Assembly: GCA_905236605.1 (NCBI GenBank)
Contig: CAJORD010000231.1
Span: 1-6,072 of the forward strand
Source of the DNA: an uncultured Synergistales bacterium
Lineage (GTDB): Bacteria; Synergistota; Synergistia; Synergistales; Aminobacteriaceae
Direction of reading: 5' to 3'
Length of the DNA: 6,072 nt
A model generated the notes under the pieces. It worked only from the letters and a program-made list of their open reading frames with translations, did not search any database and was not told the origin of the DNA. Within the stretch, counting starts at the first letter, position 1. Each line of letters opens with the position of its first letter. This document shows, piece after piece, positions 1 to 4,888 of this stretch. The translations under genes and the position numbers were made by a program.

Positions 1-247
1 AGTAGCAGCCTTTCAAAAATATAAGCCCGACATCATTACAATGGACATTACAATGCCCGAGATGAACGGCATAGACGCAGTAAAAGCAATAAAGGCTCTT
101 GACCCAAGTGTAAAAATCGTCATGGTGTCCGCAATGGGACAGCAGCCGATGGTCATTGAAGCAATTCAGGCCGGTGCCAACGACTTCATAGTAAAACCAT
201 TCCAGCCCGAGAGGGTCGTAGAAGCAATTACAAAGGTGCTGTCATAA
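1..247 (+). CDS. cheY: CheY-type response regulator, 5' end cut off by the window
   Basis: This is the C-terminal 81 residues of a single-domain receiver protein; the reading frame is open to base 2, so roughly 40 N-terminal residues lie outside. The phosphoacceptor aspartate is codon 44-46, in the context TMDITMPEMNG. The switch Ser is codon 128-130 (VMVSAMG) and the conserved Lys is codon 194-196 (FIVKPF), followed by the usual cis-Pro. The Met at base 41 is internal, just before the phosphoacceptor, and is not the start. There is no output domain: the stop follows helix 5 directly. In the family, phospho-CheY binds the flagellar switch (FliM/FliN/FliY) and changes rotation. Its position directly before fliO and fliP matches the fliM-fliY-cheY-fliO-fliP order of Firmicutes and Synergistota. 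Codon use here (few TTA Leu, frequent GTA/ATA) differs from the genes after base 500. Confidence 0.93.
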   Translation, partial: VAAFQKYKPDIITMDITMPEMNGIDAVKAIKALDPSVKIVMVSAMGQQPMVIEAIQAGANDFIVKPFQPERVVEAITKVLS

Positions 248-248
248 A

Positions 249-554
249 ATTCAAAGCGTAAGTCTAACGGCCTATATAATTCGGGCCGCAGCTGCATTGA
301 TAATTATGTCGCTGGGCGCGTTGCTTTTTATTAAATACGCGAAGAAGCATAATCTCAACATGAAAAGCGCGTCAGCCGTCAAAATAGAAATGTTGTCGTC
401 CCTGCACCTGACCGGCAGGGATATATTTTTTGTTGTCCGTTGCGGCCCGGACGTTATAGCTTTCGTATTAAGTCAGGGCGGTGCGTGTCTGATGGGTAGA
501 TGGAGCTATGAGGAATGGAATAAAACAACTCCCGAAACTGAAACACAAAACTAA
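249..554 (+). CDS. fliO: FliO-like flagellar export assembly protein, probable ATT start
   Basis: FliO is a small bitopic membrane protein that helps the FliP ring of the flagellar type III export gate to assemble. The first ATG/GTG/TTG in this frame is TTG at 297, but the frame is open from 222 and the stretch before 297 encodes the front half of a transmembrane helix (IQSVSLTAYIIRAAAALIIM). An ATT at 249, one base after the cheY stop and about 10 bases after AAAGGTG (232-238), gives a 101-residue protein with a complete N-terminal helix ending near the KYAKKH positive patch. The rest is a short cytoplasmic domain of the FliO kind, with a hydrophobic beta-rich pattern (IEMLSSLHL, then DIFFVVRCG) and a polar tail. 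It overlaps fliP. The identity rests on length, topology and position; similarity is low, as is usual for FliO. The ATT start is inferred, not proven; a sequencing error hiding a normal start is the alternative. Confidence 0.7.
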   Translation: MQSVSLTAYIIRAAAALIIMSLGALLFIKYAKKHNLNMKSASAVKIEMLSSLHLTGRDIFFVVRCGPDVIAFVLSQGGACLMGRWSYEEWNKTTPETETQN

Positions 555-1347
555 AATTTTTTTCACAATTTCTTTCGCTATATTTTTAATTTTTTTATTC
601 AGTGCGCTTTCATTCGGAGCAATTTTGAATCCTCCGCGCGCTCCTGAACTTTCTGGGACAATCCCTTTACCGTCCTTAACGCTCGGAGTAGGTCAAGCGG
701 ACTCGCCGCGCGACGTTGCTTTAACTCTTCAGATTTTGGCGCTGATGACCGTGTTAAGTCTCGTGCCTGCGATTTTATTAATGGTAACGAGTTTCACGCG
801 AATTATAATTGTTTTAGGCTTCGTGCAACGCGCGATAGGTCTTCAGCAGTCCCCTCCGCAACAAGTCATAGCCGGGCTAGCGTTATTCTTAACGATGTTC
901 ACGATGTATCCAACTTGGCAGCAAGTTTATAACAATTCGCTTGAGCCTTATTTATCTGGCAATATAAATTCGCAGCAAGCTTGGGATAATGCGATTAATC
1001 CCGTTCGTAATTTTATGTTCAGATACACGCGACAAGAAGAACTTTCTTTAATAATCTCTATGTCAGAATCTCCGCGTCCCGCTAATCAAGCTGAAGTCCC
1101 AACGCAAGTTTTAATTCCGGCGTTCATGCTTAGCGAATTAAAAACAGCGTTTCAAATGGGCGTTGTGATTTACATTCCGTTTTTAGTTGTCGATATGGTT
1201 GTGTCGAGCGTCTTGCTAGCGATGGGAATGATGATGCTGCCGCCTATGATGATTTCATTACCGTTTAAGATTTTGTTATTTATCATGGCCGACGGCTGGA
1301 ATTTAGTTGTGATGAGCGTGTTGAAAAGTTTCACGAACGTGCCATAA
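508..1347 (+). CDS. fliP: Flagellar type III export gate protein FliP
   Basis: FliP is the main subunit of the export gate (five FliP, four FliQ, one FliR) in the flagellar basal body. The 279-residue protein has a basic N-terminus and a hydrophobic signal segment at about 16-38, removed in most FliP proteins. Next come a periplasmic linker and the family core from about residue 64. That core holds a long hydrophobic helix (72-106) with MVTSFTRIIIVLGF, the motif QQSPPQQVIAGLALFLTMF (113-131), a periplasmic loop, VLIPAFMLSELKTAFQMG (201-218), and the Met-rich segment at 238-250 with SLPFK, where the gate's methionine gasket resides in the family. Length and motifs are full, so it looks intact. 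The ATG has a GGAG only 2 bases upstream, which is too close to be ideal; translation is probably coupled to fliO, which it overlaps by 47 bases. TTA dominates its Leu codons, unlike cheY and fliO. No fliQ follows. Confidence 0.96.
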   Translation: MRNGIKQLPKLKHKTKIFFTISFAIFLIFLFSALSFGAILNPPRAPELSGTIPLPSLTLGVGQADSPRDVALTLQILALMTVLSLVPAILLMVTSFTRIIIVLGFVQRAIGLQQSPPQQVIAGLALFLTMFTMYPTWQQVYNNSLEPYLSGNINSQQAWDNAINPVRNFMFRYTRQEELSLIISMSESPRPANQAEVPTQVLIPAFMLSELKTAFQMGVVIYIPFLVVDMVVSSVLLAMGMMMLPPMMISLPFKILLFIMADGWNLVVMSVLKSFTNVP

Positions 1348-1367
1348 TTTTCAGTAAAAAATCATAG

Positions 1368-1395
1368 TTGACAAGTGAGTAATTCAAACTATTTT
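1368..1395 (+). promoter_or_regulatory. Sigma-70-type promoter for parA
   Basis: A perfect -35 TTGACA (1368-1373) is followed 16 bases later by TATTTT (1390-1395), which matches four of six positions of the -10 consensus. Transcription would start near 1402 and leave an AT-rich leader of about 60 bases before the parA ribosome binding site. It lies just after the fliP stop, so parA appears to be its own transcription unit rather than a member of the flagellar operon. No terminator hairpin was found between fliP and this promoter, so read-through is possible. Confidence 0.5.
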
Positions 1396-1460
1396 TAATT
1401 AAATTAATTGATTTTCATGTTCTATTTGATATTCTTGAATTAACAAGGAGGAAATGAAAT

Positions 1461-2396
1461 ATGAAAGTCGTTTCAGTAATTAATTTCAAAGGAGGCGTAG
1501 GCAAGACTACACTGACCGCTAATCTAGGAGCTTACGCCGCATCGCAAGGTTATAAAGTTCTTCTAGTGGATTTAGATTATCAAAAAACATTGACTTGTAC
1601 TTTCATGACAAATGAAGACTGGAAGAAAAAATTTTCAAAAACGAAAACGATGAAAATTTTCTTTGAGCCTGTCCTAAATGGTCAATTACCATCTCTGAAA
1701 CCATTATTAGTAAGAAGAGCTGTTGCTAATGAAAAATTAGATTTGCTTTGTTCGCATGACGATTTAAGAATTATAGAGCCCAAATTAACTGGATTATTAT
1801 CAAATGTCGATGTCCCTTCGCTTGCGGCTGATTACATGAAATTTGTAAGTTGTCTGCGTCGCGCTTTGAACAACATTGATAATCTCTATGACCTTGTGCT
1901 CCTTGATTGTCGTCCAGATTCTTATTTCATGGCTAAATGTGGCTTATATGCCAGCGATTATTATATCGTTCCCACGAAGCTCAACGAAGCTGATACTTCA
2001 GGAATAGAGCCATTGAGAAATGAATTAAAGTCTTACCGCGCTAAATGCAATGAATACATAAGCCGCTTAACAAATTCTTCATACTTACCTATGAATCTGA
2101 AAATGCTTGGCATCGTTCCTATGATGACTCATGTATCAAGCGGGAAAACATTGATTAAAGCAGAGCAAGTTTTTCGAGATAAGCTCGAAGGCGATTTTTA
2201 TGTGTTTAATCAATTTATCAAAGAAGCGCCCGGACTTTTTGGTTCAAAAATCAGAGACAAAACAGGCGCGATTGTTCCAGTTGTGCTTTCGGGCTCAGCA
2301 GTTACTCCTTTTATAGGATTTTCTCCGAAAGCTGCAATAATAAGAGACCTTAAAGCACTCGGCGATGAATTTCTTGAGCGAGTCTCAAGAAAATAA
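1461..2396 (+). CDS. Stand-alone ParA-family ATPase
   Basis: ParA ATPases bind DNA without sequence preference when ATP-bound and position plasmids, chromosomes or protein complexes together with a ParB-like partner. This 311-residue protein has the deviant Walker A box KGGVGKTT (10-17) with the signature Lys10, a Walker A' box VDLD (36-39) followed by YQKTLT where most ParAs have PQGNAT/S, and a Walker B strand LVLLD (145-149) followed by CRP instead of the common TPP. It is about 50 residues longer than typical Soj/ParA and lacks an N-terminal helix-turn-helix and an obvious C-terminal amphipathic membrane-targeting helix, so it is neither a P1-type ParA nor a clear MinD/FlhG. The start is set by AAGGAGG at 1445-1451, 9 bases before ATG. 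The next plus-strand start (2418) also has a ribosome binding site, but that gene seems broken, so any partner is missing. Its place beside fliP is not enough to assign a flagellar role; the actual cargo is unknown. Confidence 0.9.
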   Translation: MKVVSVINFKGGVGKTTLTANLGAYAASQGYKVLLVDLDYQKTLTCTFMTNEDWKKKFSKTKTMKIFFEPVLNGQLPSLKPLLVRRAVANEKLDLLCSHDDLRIIEPKLTGLLSNVDVPSLAADYMKFVSCLRRALNNIDNLYDLVLLDCRPDSYFMAKCGLYASDYYIVPTKLNEADTSGIEPLRNELKSYRAKCNEYISRLTNSSYLPMNLKMLGIVPMMTHVSSGKTLIKAEQVFRDKLEGDFYVFNQFIKEAPGLFGSKIRDKTGAIVPVVLSGSAVTPFIGFSPKAAIIRDLKALGDEFLERVSRK

Positions 2397-2417
2397 CGCT
2401 TAAAAAGGAAGGTAAAA

Positions 2418-2480
2418 ATGCCAGCGACAAATTTAAGTTTGCTTGACTTTCATAGCCTTATGAAGCGCTCTGTTGTTTGC
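2418..2480 (+). pseudogene. Truncated start of a second gene in the parA unit
   Basis: Twenty-one bases after the parA stop, AAGGAAGG (2405-2412) precedes an ATG with ideal spacing, as expected for the second gene of a parA operon. The product begins MPATNLSLLDFHSL. The open frame formally runs to 2630, but past about 2480 it only reads antisense through the ribosome binding site and 3' end of the radical SAM gene, so that part is not believable protein. I therefore read this as the first 20 or so codons of a gene (possibly the ParA partner) cut off at a rearrangement. The exact end of the remnant cannot be fixed. A short real peptide or chance are the alternatives. Confidence 0.35.
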
Positions 2481-2483
2481 CAT
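2433..2483 (-). pseudogene. Truncated start of a fourth gene in the minus-strand operon
   Basis: On the minus strand, 25 bases after the radical SAM stop, AGGAG (complement of 2492-2496) stands 8 bases before an ATG (complement of 2481-2483). This is the best ribosome binding site in the operon apart from that of the first gene. The frame encodes only MANNRALHKAMKVKQT before a TAA. Such a strong signal for 16 residues suggests the 5' end of a lost gene rather than a functional product. It overlaps the remnant on the opposite strand (from 2418), so the breakpoint probably lies between 2418 and 2483. I do not recognise the peptide; it does not match what I recall of radical SAM mobile pair protein A. 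Confidence 0.35.
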
Positions 2484-2508
2484 AAAAATTTCTCCTGTCG
2501 TTTTAATT

Positions 2509-3369
2509 TTAGCGTGTTATTTGTTCATGAAAGAAATAATTCACGATTATCGGCGGCGCGTCAAAAGGATTTTTCATTGAGTCATCATTGTGAACATAAG
2601 CAAGGCCAAGAGCTTCGGAAAATTCTTTAATTTCTTCATTCAAATCGAACCAGTAAGACAAATTTTTTTTCGTATAAATCTCACGATAAAGCGCGTCAAG
2701 CTCCGGGTGATTTTCGTGAATATAATTCAAAATTCGTGCTTTATAATCGCCTCGCAAGTTCAGATTTTCGAGCCAAATTAAATTGCAAAAATCTTTTGCG
2801 CGTTCGATTATTGCTTTAACGTCGCTGATGCCAGGAAAGATTGGCGATATAAAACAAGTCGTTCGGATTTTAGCGTCGTGAAGAGTTTTCATAGCGTTCA
2901 GTCTTCGTTCAATGCTGACGGCTTTGTCCATGTCGGCACGAAATTTTTCGTCAAGAGTGTTGATTGAAAAAGAAACTCTAACGTCGGGAAAATTTTTTAA
3001 TAAATCCAAATCCCGCAAAATTAAATCCGATTTTGTCGCTATAGAAATTCTTGCTCCGCTTCCCTGCAATTCTTCGAGAAGTTTTCTTGTCCGCAAAAAT
3101 TTTGCTTCGAGCGGCTGATAAGGATCAGTAACGGAACTCAAAAAAATTTCTTTGCCCGAATATTTTTTAGGATTTTTAATTTCTGGCCATTCTTTTACGT
3201 CAACAAAAGTTCCCCACTCTTCGCTGTGATTAGTGAAGCGTTTCATGAACGAAGCGTAGCAATATTTGCAAGCATGTGAGCAGCCGACATAAGGATTAGC
3301 CGAAAAATCCGAGACGGGCAAATTTGATTTCGATAAAACGCTCTTGACGCTGATATTTTTTATAATCAT
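2509..3369 (-). CDS. SPL-family radical SAM protein, similar to radical SAM mobile pair protein B
   Basis: This 286-residue protein carries the radical SAM iron-sulfur motif at 30-37: C30, C34 and C37 in GCSHACKYCYASF (CxxxCxxC). It also has the SPL-family blocks SSVTDPYQPLEAK (78-90), IATKSDLILRDLDLL (110-124) and SINTLDE (135-141), plus ENLNLRG (201-207). A [4Fe-4S] cluster bound by the three Cys would cleave S-adenosylmethionine to start radical chemistry. From memory, the run NPYVGCSHACKYCYASFMKR and the following EEWGTFVDVK resemble radical SAM mobile pair protein B, usually found next to a second radical SAM protein A. No A partner is in this window. C172 and C195 are the only further cysteines I noted. 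True spore photoproduct lyase is unlikely (no spore context, shorter), so the substrate is unknown. It starts 2 bases after the nif3-like stop with a weak ribosome binding site, suggesting coupling. Confidence 0.88.
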   Translation of the reverse strand: MIIKNISVKSVLSKSNLPVSDFSANPYVGCSHACKYCYASFMKRFTNHSEEWGTFVDVKEWPEIKNPKKYSGKEIFLSSVTDPYQPLEAKFLRTRKLLEELQGSGARISIATKSDLILRDLDLLKNFPDVRVSFSINTLDEKFRADMDKAVSIERRLNAMKTLHDAKIRTTCFISPIFPGISDVKAIIERAKDFCNLIWLENLNLRGDYKARILNYIHENHPELDALYREIYTKKNLSYWFDLNEEIKEFSEALGLAYVHNDDSMKNPFDAPPIIVNYFFHEQITR

Positions 3370-3371
3370 GC

Positions 3372-4133
3372 TTAAAATCTTAAAGGCCGAACTAACGCTT
3401 TGATATCTAAAATTTTAACTTCGAGGCCAGACTCTGAAATTTTTTTTGCGAGTTCCGACAGCGAAGCGCGTTCCATTTCGCCATGTTCACAAAGTGCGAT
3501 CGAAAGTCCTGCGTTAGTTGCGTCGATAAGTTCGTGATATTTCATGTCGGCGGTTAAATAAACGTCAGCGCGATGAAGCTGGGCAGCTCTCCAAAATTCA
3601 GCTCCCGAACCTCCGCATAAGGCGACGCGTGAAATTTTTTTCGGCATTTCTTCAGAATAAAAATCTAAACGCGACAATCCCCACGAATCTTTAACAATCG
3701 CTAAAAATTTTTCTGTTTCGAGAGCGTCGGGAAGTTTTCCGATTATTCCGAAGTCGTCGAGCGGTTTTGAATCGACAAGGCCGATTAGCTTTGCGAGAGT
3801 GTAATTTACGCCTTCGTCGGTTTTGTCCCAATTTGTGTGCGCGGCTATGATGTTCACGTTTCGCTTTAAGGCTTCGTGAATCGTCTTGCCTAAATCTAAA
3901 TCGACGTTAATTTTTTTAATCGCTCTGAATATCAACGGGTGATGACAAAGTAAAACTTCACAAGCGTTTTCGCTGGCTTCAATCACGGCTTCGGGCACAG
4001 CGTCAAGACAAATCCCGACGCGATTGACTTCAGCGTCATAACTTCCGACTTGAAGGCCGGAGTTATCCCACTCTTCTGCTAAAGACCACGGCGCGAACGT
4101 ATCGACAAAATTTAATAAATCTCTGACTTTCAT
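3372..4133 (-). CDS. Nif3-like dinuclear metal centre protein (NIF3/DUF34 family)
   Basis: NIF3 (DUF34) proteins form hexameric rings with a two-metal site; their cellular reaction is not settled, with proposals that include GTP cyclohydrolase-type and metal-handling roles. The expected metal ligands are present: H64-H65 in LLCHHPL, H99 and D103 in AAHTNWD, and H217 with E221 in CEHGEMER (the family H-x3-E). The N-terminal signature EEWDNSGLQVG (20-30) is exact. At 253 residues this is the short form, without the PII-like insertion of the roughly 370-residue Bacillus/Listeria type. The ATG lies 2 bases after the upstream kinase stop and lacks a strong ribosome binding site, so translation is probably coupled. 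The residues usually found between H and E at the last site (GHYATE) are GEM here, a mild deviation. The family call is firm, the function open. Confidence 0.95.
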   Translation of the reverse strand: MKVRDLLNFVDTFAPWSLAEEWDNSGLQVGSYDAEVNRVGICLDAVPEAVIEASENACEVLLCHHPLIFRAIKKINVDLDLGKTIHEALKRNVNIIAAHTNWDKTDEGVNYTLAKLIGLVDSKPLDDFGIIGKLPDALETEKFLAIVKDSWGLSRLDFYSEEMPKKISRVALCGGSGAEFWRAAQLHRADVYLTADMKYHELIDATNAGLSIALCEHGEMERASLSELAKKISESGLEVKILDIKALVRPLRF

Positions 4134-4135
4134 TT

Positions 4136-4774
4136 TTAATTCTTAAATCGCTCTGGGAAAAATTTTTTTACATCATCAAGAAATTTTTCGATTCTTTCGG
4201 GCGTCTCAATGAATTTCGGGTCGGCTAAATCGAGTTCAAGATAGTTCAAGTCGCTTCCGATTTCGGATTTCACGAAGTCAAGAAACGGCACGTAAGCGTC
4301 GTAAAGACTTCGCCAATAATCCTCGCCCGCGTCGATCTCGTCTTGTCGACCGCGGTCATGAATCCTCCGCATGATTTCATCGAACGGACATTTAACCAAA
4401 ATTAATAATTTCGGGTTCTTGACGTAGCGAAGCAGTGAATCGTAAAGCGTCAAGTAGCAGCCAAGCTGGCTATCTTTGAAATATCCTTTGCGATAGTAGA
4501 GCATGGCGTAGACTTTGTCGCCGAAGATGCTGCGGTCAAGAATATAATCGTTCTCTTCGGAAGCGCAAAGATATTGAGCGAAGCGAGTAACCAAAAAATT
4601 TAACTGCATCGGGAACGCCCAGCGCGTTTCATGATGAAATCGGCTTAACAAGTCCAACGGGTCGCGAAACTCTTCGGGCATAATTTTGAAGCCAAGACGT
4701 TGTGAAATTAAATCTACGATTGTGGATTTGCCGCTGGCGGTCATGCCTTCGACGATAATTTGAATCTGTCCCAA
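4136..4774 (-). CDS. Deoxynucleoside kinase (dCK/dGK family), TTG start
   Basis: Enzymes of this family phosphorylate salvaged deoxynucleosides (deoxyadenosine, deoxyguanosine, deoxycytidine or thymidine) with ATP in the cytoplasm. The 212-residue protein shows the P-loop GMTASGKST (10-18), acidic E34-E35 after strand 2 (the catalytic-base region), Q57 in FPMQLNF (a family substrate-base contact), the DRS motif (80-82), and an Arg-rich lid RRIHDRGRQDE (136-146). The start must be TTG (complement of 4772-4774): the next Met is residue 11, inside the P-loop. AGGAG in AAAGGAG upstream on the minus strand (about 4786-4790) supports it, at a somewhat long spacing. It heads the operon and is transcribed divergently from clpB. 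Which base it prefers cannot be read reliably from the sequence. Family assignment is strong. Confidence 0.9.
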   Translation of the reverse strand: MGQIQIIVEGMTASGKSTIVDLISQRLGFKIMPEEFRDPLDLLSRFHHETRWAFPMQLNFLVTRFAQYLCASEENDYILDRSIFGDKVYAMLYYRKGYFKDSQLGCYLTLYDSLLRYVKNPKLLILVKCPFDEIMRRIHDRGRQDEIDAGEDYWRSLYDAYVPFLDFVKSEIGSDLNYLELDLADPKFIETPERIEKFLDDVKKFFPERFKN

Positions 4775-4807
4775 AATTTTTCAAACTCCTTTATAAAAAA
4801 ATGCCTC

Positions 4808-4833
4808 TTGCAAAATTTTTAAGGAATTATAAA
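4808..4833. promoter_or_regulatory. Overlapping divergent promoters for the kinase operon and clpB
   Basis: The stretch ATTATAAA (4826-4833) reads as a perfect -10 TATAAT on the minus strand (complement of 4826-4831) and as TATAAA on the plus strand (4828-4833). It could therefore serve both the kinase operon and clpB as a symmetric bidirectional -10. On the plus strand TTGCAA (4808-4813) is a possible -35, but its 14-base spacing is short. On the minus strand no convincing -35 is present at 16-18 bases. The start sites would fall near 4840 (plus) and 4819 (minus). Only the -10 elements are clear. Confidence 0.35.
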
Positions 4834-4876
4834 ATTAGTCAAACTTAGTTAGACATGGATAAAAATTTTTAAGGAA
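4812..4876 (+). repeat. Pair of 15-base direct repeats in the clpB leader
   Basis: AAAATTTTTAAGGAA occurs at 4812-4826 and again at 4862-4876, exactly 50 bases apart. The second copy contains the clpB ribosome binding site (AAGGAAG from 4871). The first copy lies between the candidate -35 and -10 and has no start codon at a useful distance. This may be a small tandem duplication of the leader or just a result of the frequent A/T tracts of this genome. Confidence 0.5.
4837..4854. promoter_or_regulatory. Near-palindrome / CtsR-like heptad repeat upstream of clpB
   Basis: GTCAAACT-T-AGTTAGAC (4838-4854) is an inverted repeat with 7 of 8 arm positions matching. The same bases also read as a direct heptad repeat, AGTCAAA (4837-4843), 3 bases, AGTTAGA (4847-4853), which resembles the CtsR operator (A/G)GTCAAA-NAN-(A/G)GTCAAA: first heptad perfect, second 5 of 7, spacer length right but its middle base is T rather than A. 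It would overlap the predicted clpB start site, as a repressor site should. CtsR controls clp genes in Firmicutes; whether this organism has it is unknown. Confidence 0.35.
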
Positions 4877-4888
4877 GTGAAATTTAAT

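Noticed and set aside
297..554. FliO starting at TTG 297
   Set aside because: It would remove about half of the transmembrane helix, there is no ribosome binding site before it, and the frame continues with FliO-like sequence upstream to at least 249.
1461..2396. ParA protein as the flagellar placement ATPase FlhG or as MinD
   Set aside because: No C-terminal amphipathic membrane helix, no FlhF/FlhA neighbour, and its own promoter; similarity is to ParA rather than to the MinD/FlhG branch.
2449..2464. Hairpin TTCATA-GCCT-TATGAA between the convergent units as a bidirectional terminator
   Set aside because: The stem is only 6 base pairs and AT-rich, with no T run on either strand after it; it could not act as an intrinsic terminator with confidence.
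2418..2630. A 70-codon plus-strand open frame with a good ribosome binding site
   Set aside because: Only the first 20 or so codons are free of the opposing operon; the rest is antisense to the end of the radical SAM gene and its downstream ribosome site. Kept only as a truncated gene start.
2590..3118. Plus-strand open frames at 2590-2781 and 2912-3118
   Set aside because: They lie fully antisense inside the radical SAM gene, whose conserved motifs prove the minus-strand frame; they have no recognisable protein features.
2509..3369. Radical SAM gene as a true spore photoproduct lyase (splB)
   Set aside because: Shorter than SplB, no sporulation context in the window, and the sequence around the Cys motif fits the mobile pair B type better.
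4775..4888. CIRCE element (HrcA operator) before clpB
   Set aside because: No TTAGCACTC-N9-GAGTGCTAA type repeat is present; the only dyad is the 4838-4854 near-palindrome, which has a different sequence.
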